Shown here: positions 9,983 through 17,722 of the stretch, in pieces
How positions within the stretch are numbered: the stretch's first letter is position 1
Layout: the number at the start of each line of letters is the position of its first letter
Origin: Nitrospirota bacterium
Lineage (GTDB): Bacteria; Nitrospirota; Thermodesulfovibrionia; Thermodesulfovibrionales; JdFR-85
Assembly (NCBI GenBank): GCA_013152485.1
Contig: JAADGG010000002.1
Location: 1 to 35,755 of the forward strand
Length of the DNA stretch: 35,755 bases
Direction of reading: 5' to 3'
Translations under genes and position numbers: made by a program
The notes under the pieces: model-generated
What the model saw: only the letters and a program-made list of their open reading frames with translations
What the model was told of the DNA's origin: nothing
The model's database searches: none

Positions 9983-10511
9983 GGCGACATATTCAATCTT
10001 GATCTTCTTCATAATCCTTACGGTCACCTACGGATGTGCCGGTGTCGGGATCAGGGGGGAGAAGGAGAGGGCGGAACATGCGGTCGCCGTCCCCTTCTTC
10101 CCCCAAGACGCATATCAGTGCGGTCCCGTCTCGCTGGCAGAGGTGCTTGCCTTCTGGGGACTGGATGTCACCCCCGAGGAGATTGCCGCAGACGTGTTCA
10201 GCTCCCGTCTGAGCGGCACTCTCAGCATGGACATGGTTCTGTATCCCAGGAGGAAGGGGTTCAGGGCATCGGCATACAGCGGAGGAGTTGAAGACATCCA
10301 CGACAAGATACGGCAGGGCTATCCCCTGGTCGTACTTGTCGACTTCGGCTTCTCGTTTGTGGAAAAGAACCACTTCATGGTCATCGTGGGCTACAACGAC
10401 AACGGTGTTTTCGCCCATTCGGGCAGGGAGAGGGGCAAATTCTTCTCTTACGGCAGGCTGCAAAACATATGGAAGAAAACAGGCTATTGGACTTTGTTCA
10501 TAAGACCATAG
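9966..10511 (+). CDS. C39-like cysteine peptidase lipoprotein (PA2778-like)
   Basis: N-terminal signal with lipobox-like VTYGC, catalytic region DAYQCGPVSLAEVLAFWG, and NHFMVIVGYNDNGVFAHSGRE. Confidence 0.85.
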   Translation: MLSSSRATYSILIFFIILTVTYGCAGVGIRGEKERAEHAVAVPFFPQDAYQCGPVSLAEVLAFWGLDVTPEEIAADVFSSRLSGTLSMDMVLYPRRKGFRASAYSGGVEDIHDKIRQGYPLVVLVDFGFSFVEKNHFMVIVGYNDNGVFAHSGRERGKFFSYGRLQNIWKKTGYWTLFIRP

Positions 10512-10951
10512 GGGGGCTCGTGCTCCTCGTGTCCGTTCTTGCTCTCTCATCCTGCAGCCTGCCGAGGATCGTGGTGCTCGACGATCCTCTGACTCCCGAA
10601 GAGCATGTAAACCTCGGCGTCGTTTATGAAAGGGAAGGCCGGTACGACGATGCCGTGAGGGAGTACGGGAAGGCCTCGGACAGGTTGCCGGTTGCGATTC
10701 TCTACATGGGCAATGCCTACTTTCTCAAGGGAGATCTCGGTAAGGCCGAGGAGTGCTACAGGGAGGCCATGAGAAGGGATCCTGATAACGCCGATGCAAT
10801 GAACAACCTCGCATGGCTTTACTACAGGCTCGGCAGGAATCTCGATGAAGCCGAAGCCTTGGTGATCAGAGCCATGGAGACCAGACCCGACAAGGCGGAT
10901 GCCTACAGGGACACCCTTATCAAGATTCAGAGGGCTCGGGAGGAGAGATGA
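10469..10951 (+). CDS. tetratricopeptide-repeat lipoprotein
   Basis: Signal/lipobox LVLLVSVLALSSC, TPR repeats (EHVNLGVVYEREGRYDDAVREYGKA; AILYMGNAYFLKGDLGKAEECYREAMRRDPDNADAMNNLAWLYYRLG). Start site ambiguous: it overlaps the upstream ORF by 43 bp. Confidence 0.85.
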   Translation: MEENRLLDFVHKTIGGLVLLVSVLALSSCSLPRIVVLDDPLTPEEHVNLGVVYEREGRYDDAVREYGKASDRLPVAILYMGNAYFLKGDLGKAEECYREAMRRDPDNADAMNNLAWLYYRLGRNLDEAEALVIRAMETRPDKADAYRDTLIKIQRAREER

Positions 10952-11466
10952 CGAAAGGACTCATCCATATATACACCGGCGAGGGAAAAGGAAAGACGAC
11001 CGCCTCTGTAGGGCTTGCCGTCAGGGCGAAAAGCAGGGGCTGGAGGGTCCTGTTCGCACAGTTCATGAAACCCGACTATACCGGCGGAGAGCTCGACCTC
11101 CTCGAGAAACTCCTGATCGTGACCAGGAGGTTTACACGTATAAAGCCGCCCAGGTTCCACCCCGAAACGGACAGGGCCGAATTAAAGAAGCGTTCTTTCG
11201 AGGCCTTGAGGGAGATTCAGCATGCGGCTCAGGACTTCGACCTCGTCATCATCGATGAATTCAACAACCTCGTGGGCTCCGGCATAATTTCAGAGCGCGA
11301 GGCGGTCGATTTCATGAAGAGCTTCTGCGAGGGTACAGAGCTTGTACTCACGGGACGCGGTGCAACCGAGGCAATGATCGACGCCGCGGATTACGTGACC
11401 TACATGAATGCGGTAAAACACCCTTTTGACAGGGGGCAGACCGCGAGACAAGGAATCGAGTTTTGA
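10948..11466 (+). CDS. cobO: cob(I)yrinic acid a,c-diamide adenosyltransferase (CobO/BtuR)
   Basis: IYTGEGKGKTTASVGLAVRAKSRGWRVLFAQFMK P-loop, DLVIIDEFNNLVGSGII, ELVLTGRGATEAMIDAADYVTYM. Confidence 0.93.
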   Translation: MTKGLIHIYTGEGKGKTTASVGLAVRAKSRGWRVLFAQFMKPDYTGGELDLLEKLLIVTRRFTRIKPPRFHPETDRAELKKRSFEALREIQHAAQDFDLVIIDEFNNLVGSGIISEREAVDFMKSFCEGTELVLTGRGATEAMIDAADYVTYMNAVKHPFDRGQTARQGIEF

Positions 11467-11493
11467 TGTCCGGCGACCCGAAGATACATGCAA

Positions 11494-12018
11494 CTATAGC
11501 TCTTCGGGATGAAGATCCCTTATGGTGGGCAGTTCCGACAGGTCCTTGAGACCGAAAAACTGGAGGAACTCCCGAGTGGTCCCGTAGATGAGGGGCCTGC
11601 CCGGCACTTCTTTCTTGCCCACGATCCTTATGAACCGTTTCTCCAGCAGACTCTTTATCACTCCGTCGGAGTTGACCCCCCGGAGTTGTTCCAGCTCGGC
11701 CTTTGTGATAGGCTGCCTGTAGGCCACGATGGACAGGGTTTCGAGGGCCGCCAGCGACAGTTTCTGTGGAGCCGCGGACCTGAGCTTCCTGATCCAGGGT
11801 GCATACTCAGGGTTTGATACCATCTGGTACCCGCCTGCTACTTCAACCAGCATGATTCCCCCTTTACGAGCCCTGTATTCAGCCATAAGCTCGTTGATCA
11901 GGAAACCGATTTCTCCGGAGGGAAGCTCGGTTACCCGCTTCAGGTCCTTGAGACTCATCGGACTTCCCGAGATAAACAGTATGGATTCCAGGAGAGCTTT
12001 TTTCTGTTCTTTATCCAT
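11494..12018 (-). CDS. scpB: segregation and condensation protein B
   Basis: LLESILFISGSPMSLKDL, LSIVAYRQPITKAELEQLRGVNSDGVIKSLLEKRFIRIVGKKEVPGRPLIYGTTREFLQFFGLKDLSELP. Confidence 0.95.
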   Translation of the reverse strand: MDKEQKKALLESILFISGSPMSLKDLKRVTELPSGEIGFLINELMAEYRARKGGIMLVEVAGGYQMVSNPEYAPWIRKLRSAAPQKLSLAALETLSIVAYRQPITKAELEQLRGVNSDGVIKSLLEKRFIRIVGKKEVPGRPLIYGTTREFLQFFGLKDLSELPTIRDLHPEEL

Positions 12019-12176
12019 AGATCCTCGTGCTCACGGAATCCCCGAAACCGTGAGGTGTATTTATTCTATCATAAAGACGTTCCTTTTGAATAAACACAGG
12101 GGCGGCTGACTGGTCCCACCGGAAAAAACCTTTGATAACAAGGTGATGGGTGTCCCCGGCGGCTCCTGTGACTCCC

Positions 12177-12206
12177 TTGTTTTTTTCTTGTGGATGATGC
12201 TATATT
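12177..12206 (+). promoter_or_regulatory. candidate sigma-70-type promoter for the inositol-phosphate operon
   Basis: TTGTTT (12177-12182), 18-nt spacer, TGC-TATATT extended -10 (12201-12206). Confidence 0.4.
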
Positions 12207-12238
12207 GATTACATTCCTTTGTTGTTTCCTGAAAGGTT

Positions 12239-12272
12239 TCACTCCTGCACCGCGACTGCAGGGGCAGAGTGA
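12239..12272 (+). other. strong hairpin in the 5' leader of the inositol-phosphate synthase gene
   Basis: TCACT-CCTGCA-(ccgcgac)-TGCAGG-ggcag-AGTGA; 6+5 bp of perfect arms. Confidence 0.45.
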
Positions 12273-12434
12273 CATATTCTGTTGAAAATCCTCTTTTGAG
12301 TACATCATAATAGGTAGCAGTGCTTCCGGGGCCTCGGGGGCAAAGGTCCGGGCGGCTTCACTTTCCCCCCCTTCGAGACAGGGGAGTCGTAAACACTGTC
12401 AGAACAGCGATACTGCTTCATCAGGAGGTGTAAC

Positions 12435-13529
12435 ATGAACAAGATAAGGATTGCGATTATCGGTGTGGGAAACTGTGCCAGCTCCCTGATGCAGGGTATT
12501 TACTACTACAGAAACAAGACGGAAAAGGATGTTGCCGGACTGATGCACTGGGATATCGGCGGTTACAAACCCGGCGACATCGAGATAGTAGCTGCAATCG
12601 ATATCGACAGGAGGAAGGTCGGACGTGATGTGAGCGAGGCGATATTCGCGCCGCCGAACTGTACGACCGTATTTCAAAAAGAGATTCCCCGGACCGGAGT
12701 GAAGGTCGCCATGGGGAGGCTGCTCGATGGGGTCGCCCCGCACATGAAGGAGTATCCCGAGGACGAAACCTTTCAGGTTGCGGATCTGCCGGAGACTGAC
12801 GTGGTTGGGGTGCTGAGAGACAGTGGTGCCGAGATCGCCCTGAACTATCTTCCGGTAGGGTCCGAAGAGGCCGCGAGATACTATGCGGAATGCTGCCTCG
12901 AGGCTGGTGTGGCCTTCATCAACTGCATGCCGGTCTTCATAGTCTCAGACAGCGAGTGGGCAGACAGGTTCGCCCGGAAAGGCATCCCTGCAGTGGGCGA
13001 CGACATAAAGGCTCAAGTGGGAGCAACGATCACCCACAGGACCCTTGCAAGGCTCTTCTCCGACAGGGGAGTGAGGCTTGAGCGGACATACCAGCTCAAT
13101 ACGGGAGGGAATACGGATTTCCTCAACATGCTGGCGCGTGACAGGCTCAGGTCCAAGAAGGTGTCGAAGACCGAGGCCGTTCAGTCGGTGCTCTCCGAAC
13201 CGCTTGAGCCCAAGAACATCCATATCGGTCCTTCCGACTACATCCCCTGGCTCAGGGACAACAAGGTCTGTTTCCTCAGGATGGAAGGCAAGATGTTCGG
13301 TGATGTTCCCATGGAACTGGAGCTGAGACTTTCGGTTGAGGACTCCCCCAACTCCGCCGGTTGTGCAATCGATGCAATAAGGTGCTGCAAGCTGGCCATC
13401 GAGAGGAAGACCAGCGGGCCCCTCACGTCCATTTCAGCCTATACCATGAAGCATCCGCCGCAGCAGTATCCCGACAATACCGCAAGGAGGATGGTTGAAG
13501 AGTTCATAGCGGGTGAACGGGAGCGGTGA
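12435..13529 (+). CDS. inositol-3-phosphate synthase (myo-inositol-1-phosphate synthase)
   Basis: MNKIRIAIIGVGNCASSLMQGIYYY, GDDIKAQVGATITHRTL, NTGGNTDFLNM, PSDYIPWLRDNK, DSPNSAGCAIDAIRCCKLA: actinobacterial/archaeal-type MIPS motifs. Confidence 0.95.
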   Translation: MNKIRIAIIGVGNCASSLMQGIYYYRNKTEKDVAGLMHWDIGGYKPGDIEIVAAIDIDRRKVGRDVSEAIFAPPNCTTVFQKEIPRTGVKVAMGRLLDGVAPHMKEYPEDETFQVADLPETDVVGVLRDSGAEIALNYLPVGSEEAARYYAECCLEAGVAFINCMPVFIVSDSEWADRFARKGIPAVGDDIKAQVGATITHRTLARLFSDRGVRLERTYQLNTGGNTDFLNMLARDRLRSKKVSKTEAVQSVLSEPLEPKNIHIGPSDYIPWLRDNKVCFLRMEGKMFGDVPMELELRLSVEDSPNSAGCAIDAIRCCKLAIERKTSGPLTSISAYTMKHPPQQYPDNTARRMVEEFIAGERER

Positions 13530-13530
13530 T

Positions 13531-14844
13531 ATGAAGGCGGTGGTCATTGCCGCAGGTATGGGCAGCAGGCTCAGCTCGATCAGAAACAATCGGCCCAAAC
13601 CGCTTACGAGGCTTCTCGGTCTTTCACTCATCGAGCGTGTAATACTGACTGCACGGGAGGCCTCGATCAGGGAGTTCGTCGTCGTCGTCGGATATCTCGG
13701 TTCCATGATAAAAGAGGAACTGGGGGATGGAAGCAGATACGGCGTCAAGATTACGTATGTGGAGAACCACGAGTGGCAGAGAGGGAATGCCGTGTCCGTT
13801 CTCAAGGCGAGAGAAGTGCTGAACGAGAGGTTTCTGCTGCTGATGTCCGACCACGTATTCGATCCCGCGGTGTTGAAGGAGGTGAGAGATCTCCCGTTGG
13901 ACGAAGAGGAGTGCTTGATGGTGGTCGACGGTAAGCCGGATGATTACATAGACATGGAAGATGCAACGCGTGTGATGGTGAGGGAGGGCAGGGTCGTCGG
14001 CATAGGCAAGGGATTACGGGAATACAATGCCGTCGACTGCGGAATATTTTCCTGTCCGCTTTCTCTGTTCGATGCGCTTCAGGAGAGTATAGGTCAGGGA
14101 GACGAAACGCTTTCAGGAGGCATGCAGAGGCTTGCCGACAGGGGAAGGCTCAGGGCTCACGACATGAACGGCAGGTTCTGGATCGACGTCGATACGGAAG
14201 ATGCCTACAGGAAAGCTGAAGAGCTGTTGAGCAGGGCCCTGGTGAAGCCGACAGACGGTTTCATCTCGAGATACCTGAACAGGCCCGTGTCGATACGGTT
14301 CTCAAGGCTGCTGGTAAAGACATCTATAACGCCTGATGCCATATCGTTCTCGGCATTCGTCCTCTCGCTCCTTGCGGCCATGCTCCTGTCCCACGGTGAC
14401 TACCTGCCGGTCCTTGCAGGCGGGATCCTCGTACAGGTATCATCGATACTCGATGGATGCGACGGGGAAGTGGCGAGGCTCAAGTTTCAGCAGTCCGACT
14501 ACGGCGCGTGGTTCGATGCCGTCCTCGACAGGTACGCAGACGCAGCCGTAATCCTTGGGCTGACGTACGGCTGGTGGATCGCCAATGGTGACGGCCCCGG
14601 AGTATGGCTTGCGGGCTACCTTGCACTTACCGGCAGCCTGATGAACAGTTATACGGCCATAAAGTATGATGCCGTGATGTCGAAGGAAAGGAACGGACAG
14701 GGGTGGAGGTTCGGAAGAGACACGAGGTCGTTTCTGGTCATGCTCGGGGCGGTCTTCAACCAGCTCTTCTGCCTGCTCGTTGCCCTCGCCGTCGTTGCGA
14801 ACTTTGTTTCGGTCCGCAGGCTCTGTGTACTGAGACGGGTGTAA
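13531..14844 (+). CDS. bifunctional sugar/inositol-phosphate nucleotidyltransferase and CDP-alcohol phosphotransferase (IPCT/DIPPS-like)
   Basis: N-terminal nucleotidyltransferase MKAVVIAAGMGSRLSSIRNNRPKPLTRLLG. C-terminal CDP-alcohol phosphotransferase motif DGCDGEVARLKFQQSDYGAWFDAVLDRYAD with TM segments. ATG at 13531 directly after the MIPS stop; the ORF track's upstream GTG (13513) is less likely. Confidence 0.88.
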   Translation: MKAVVIAAGMGSRLSSIRNNRPKPLTRLLGLSLIERVILTAREASIREFVVVVGYLGSMIKEELGDGSRYGVKITYVENHEWQRGNAVSVLKAREVLNERFLLLMSDHVFDPAVLKEVRDLPLDEEECLMVVDGKPDDYIDMEDATRVMVREGRVVGIGKGLREYNAVDCGIFSCPLSLFDALQESIGQGDETLSGGMQRLADRGRLRAHDMNGRFWIDVDTEDAYRKAEELLSRALVKPTDGFISRYLNRPVSIRFSRLLVKTSITPDAISFSAFVLSLLAAMLLSHGDYLPVLAGGILVQVSSILDGCDGEVARLKFQQSDYGAWFDAVLDRYADAAVILGLTYGWWIANGDGPGVWLAGYLALTGSLMNSYTAIKYDAVMSKERNGQGWRFGRDTRSFLVMLGAVFNQLFCLLVALAVVANFVSVRRLCVLRRV

Positions 14845-15006
14845 GCATTGATCGTCTCAAAACGGTCGAGGCAGTCCAGTGCTCCATGATCGACCTATAA
14901 CATGAATGGATATCGTGAGCAAGTGGCTTTCCTGAGCTATCTGGGGCCATGATGAGCAGAAACAACGTTCGGTTCAATCATGAGACAACCAGAACTGACG
15001 ATGCAC

Positions 15007-15027
15007 GACGGGGGCATGGCCCCCGTC
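15007..15027. terminator. strong 9-bp hairpin between convergent genes, possible bidirectional terminator
   Basis: GACGGGGGC-atg-GCCCCCGTC perfect stem at the convergent junction. No U-tract on either side. Confidence 0.4.
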
Positions 15028-15034
15028 ACGGCGG

Positions 15035-15775
15035 TTATCCCGAGTGGCAGTCAGTGCAGTTGTTCTGAGCAGGTCTGTTGTGTGTCTTGGCCTGGGAACC
15101 GTGCAGCGGTACATACTTGCCGTCGGCCCAGGCATTGAGGAGATTCACCGCGTATACCGCCACGTCGGCCGAGAGCCTGGCACACCGCTCCTTCCTCTGT
15201 GGAGTGAAGAACTGAACCCCTTCCTTCTTCATCCACCTGCCTACCGAGATATGACAGAGGGGTGAGTCGCTCCTGCTGACGTTCTTGATGGTGGTCTTCG
15301 GTTTGCCAGGAGTGTAGATCGGGAGATTCGTCTGCGTGTACCAGAAGATTACGTCATTCAGGATCTTTTCGCCGTCTTTGCCGGCAATGAGACCGGTGGC
15401 GATGCCTATACCGGTCAGCGTTCCGCACAATGTGCCCCAGCCGACCACTCCACCGTGCCCCCATCTCGTTGATATCACAGGGAATGACGTATAGGGGGCT
15501 CCCACCTCTTCCTGGAGCGGAACGAGTATCGCACTCGCAGTGGCGTAACAGCAGTAGTCCTTGTACCAGTTCTCATAGGCTATACGGGCAACCTTCCCGA
15601 CATCCAGCTTTTTGTACGGCCACGGGTGCCGCGCTTCGGCTTCAGGCGGCAGAGACAGTCCCCCGGCCGCAATAACAGCCGCTCCGGCTGCAACCTTCCC
15701 TGCACCTATAAGAAGTCCTCTCCTTGATACCCTTACTTCCTCCTTGATGATCTTCTCTGCCATTTTTTCCATCAT
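15035..15775 (-). CDS. Tat-exported split-Soret cytochrome c-like / C_GCAxxG_C_C-family protein
   Basis: Twin-arginine SRRGLLIGAGKVAAGAAVIAAGG signal, Cys-rich core DYCCYATASAI...GWGTLCGTLTGIGIATGL, C-terminal CTDCH heme-binding motif. ATG at 15775 has SD GAGGAGGAC upstream; the ORF track starts at GTG 15829. Confidence 0.8.
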   Translation of the reverse strand: MMEKMAEKIIKEEVRVSRRGLLIGAGKVAAGAAVIAAGGLSLPPEAEARHPWPYKKLDVGKVARIAYENWYKDYCCYATASAILVPLQEEVGAPYTSFPVISTRWGHGGVVGWGTLCGTLTGIGIATGLIAGKDGEKILNDVIFWYTQTNLPIYTPGKPKTTIKNVSRSDSPLCHISVGRWMKKEGVQFFTPQRKERCARLSADVAVYAVNLLNAWADGKYVPLHGSQAKTHNRPAQNNCTDCHSG

Positions 15776-16035
15776 ACGCCTTTGTCCTCCTCGATCTTTT
15801 CTGCATGCCATGAGGATAAACCAAGACACTTCCCGTCTCTGTCCGCATCACCTCCTTTCAAGTTCACTATATATGCACATTATAAATCTTGAAATCTTTT
15901 TTATCAACCCGGCATATCGTACAACCATCCAGCGACTACATGACGACGTCAGGAAAACAGACCTTGGAGCTGTAGGTGAAGGAGCCTCGTTGAGGACCCC
16001 CGTGCGGGAAGGATTCTGTTCAATTGATGCGAAAG

Positions 16036-16112
16036 TGGCGCGCCCAGGAGGATTCGAACCCCCAACCTGCGGATTCGTAGTCCGACGCTCTATCCAGTTG
16101 AGCTATGGGCGC
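16036..16112 (-). tRNA. tRNA-Arg (anticodon ACG), CCA encoded
   Basis: Reverse complement GCGCCCATAGCTCAACTGGATAGAGCGTCGGACTACGAATCCGCAGGTTGGGGGTTCGAATCCTCCTGGGCGCGCCA. 7-bp acceptor stem, anticodon loop CTACGAA, TTCGAAT T-loop, terminal CCA. Confidence 0.97.
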
Positions 16113-16272
16113 ATGGCTTCCGATTTTCTGATGTCACGGATCCCGGAGACAAAAGATGCAGGAGTTCATCAAGCTTTGTGACAACAATGATAGCAATTCC
16201 TGCGAGCCATTGTCAATTTCGGCCTGACCGGTTTCATTGTCACGGTTCCGGGAGCCGGTATCCGGCCTTGAA

Positions 16273-16308
16273 GGCGGTGATTATCGGTTCATCCCCGATG
16301 GGACCGCC
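16273..16308 (-). terminator. two-part hairpin downstream of nadC
   Basis: GGCGGT-gatt-ATCGG-ttcatcc-CCGAT-ggg-ACCGCC, 6+5 bp paired. Lies between the nadC stop and the tRNA. No U-tract. Confidence 0.35.
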
Positions 16309-16328
16309 GGACTTGCGGCGGATTTTCC

Positions 16329-17174
16329 TCAAACTATCTTCATGCTTATGTCGACCGATGGTGCCGAGTGTGTGAGCGCTCCCACGGATATGAGGTCTAC
16401 ACCGGTGAGGGCTATTTCACGGACATTGTCGATGCTCACACCGCCCGATGCCTCAAGAAGCGGCGTCGGGCTGTATGTACGTGCGGTTGCGACAGCCTCC
16501 CTCATCACTTCAACAGGCATATTGTCGAGCATTATTATGTCAGCTCCTGCCTGAATCGCCTCTGCAAGCTCTTCGATGGTGCTGACCTCGACTTCTATCT
16601 TCATCAGATGGTGGACTTTGCCCCTCGTCCTCTCGATTGCCCGTCTTATCCCGCCTGCCGCCTTTATGTGGTTGTCTTTGATGAGGATACCGTCATACAG
16701 GCCGAAACGGTGGTTGTTGCCGCCTCCCATCCTGACGGCGTATTTTTCGAGGTATCGCATGTTCGGTGTCGTCTTTCTCGTGTCCACGATACAGGCCCCT
16801 GTGCCGCTGACGAGTTCGACAAACCTGCTCGTCAGCGTGGCGATGCCGGAGAGTCGCTGCAGTATGTTGAGCGCAAGCCTTTCCCCTGCGAGCAGCCCCC
16901 TGGTGGAACCCTTCAATGTGGCTATGACAGACCCTTTCAGAACAGGACTTCCGTCGGACACTGCCTCGACAAAACCGATCCTTGCGTCTACCAAGGCGAA
17001 TACCTCTCTGACAAACGGCAGCCCTGCGAGAACGAAGTCGTCTTTTGCAATCACAGCCGCCTCGGATACATGCTCCTCTGGTACGGTGAGTTCGGTCGTT
17101 ATGTCCCCGTGAGCGATATCCTCGTTGAGTGCCGCGACTAGAAAACTCCTGATCTGGCTTCTATAAGCATCCAT
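16329..17174 (-). CDS. nadC: nicotinate-nucleotide diphosphorylase (carboxylating)
   Basis: LNEDIAHGDITTELTVPE, ERLALNILQRLSGIATLTSRFVE, DTRKTTPNMRYLEKYAVRMGGGNNHRFGLYDGILIKDNH, MLDNMPVEVMREAV, EASGGVSIDNV. Confidence 0.97.
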   Translation of the reverse strand: MDAYRSQIRSFLVAALNEDIAHGDITTELTVPEEHVSEAAVIAKDDFVLAGLPFVREVFALVDARIGFVEAVSDGSPVLKGSVIATLKGSTRGLLAGERLALNILQRLSGIATLTSRFVELVSGTGACIVDTRKTTPNMRYLEKYAVRMGGGNNHRFGLYDGILIKDNHIKAAGGIRRAIERTRGKVHHLMKIEVEVSTIEELAEAIQAGADIIMLDNMPVEVMREAVATARTYSPTPLLEASGGVSIDNVREIALTGVDLISVGALTHSAPSVDISMKIV

Positions 17175-17239
17175 GGTTCATCGGTTCCGAACCCTCCCGC
17201 CACGTATATCGCTTGTACCGGGAAAATGCAGGGATGAGG

Positions 17240-17722
17240 TCATCTCCTTTTCAGAAGTGATATGAACCCGACGAGGCCGCCTATGACCGCACCGAGAGAG
17301 AGGGTCGACTTCCAGTCGAATACCGTCTGAACGTCACCTTCGACGTTGCCGGCGAGCAGGAAGATGCTCCTGGTGTTTTCAGCCTTGATCCTACGTGCTG
17401 CGACAACACAGGATGCACTCTGTTTCATCTCCACGTCGGACCTGGATAGAACCAGGGGCGCAAGTGATGACTCCAGCGAGGTATTGTTGCCTGCCGTAAT
17501 GATGTTTATGCTCTGGTTGACCCTTATGTCTCCACCCTTTATGAGACAGGCGGCCCCCTGAGTCACCTCCACCCTGTCTCCATCTATGCTGAGGGCGCCG
17601 ACCTGTTGCATTTCGACATGCCCGCCCTCCACGGACCTGACCGTGCTCTGTGCCACATTTACGAATTCGGCATCTATGAGACTGAGATCTTCCTTTTCGA
17701 TATCCCTCTCTTTTTCACTCAT
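17240..17722 (-). CDS. hypothetical repeat (predicted beta-solenoid) protein with C-terminal TM anchor
   Basis: Imperfect repeats VEMQQVGALSIDGD / VEVTQGAACLIKGGD / IRVNQSINIITAGN / VEMKQSASCVVAARR / IKAENTRSIFLLAGN, then hydrophobic TLSLGAVIGGLVGFISLLKRR. Overlaps the valS stop (coupled). Confidence 0.8.
   Translation of the reverse strand: MSEKERDIEKEDLSLIDAEFVNVAQSTVRSVEGGHVEMQQVGALSIDGDRVEVTQGAACLIKGGDIRVNQSINIITAGNNTSLESSLAPLVLSRSDVEMKQSASCVVAARRIKAENTRSIFLLAGNVEGDVQTVFDWKSTLSLGAVIGGLVGFISLLKRR

Noticed and set aside
11477-11508. CCCGAAG...CTTCGGG inverted repeat at the cobO/scpB convergent junction
   Set aside because: Long 18-nt loop, no U-tract and it extends into the scpB coding end; too weak to call a terminator.
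12138-12187. Hairpin plus T-run (ACAAG...CTTGTTTTTTT) resembling a terminator
   Set aside because: No plus-strand gene ends nearby, the stem is interrupted, and the T-run overlaps the better-supported -35 region of the inositol operon promoter.
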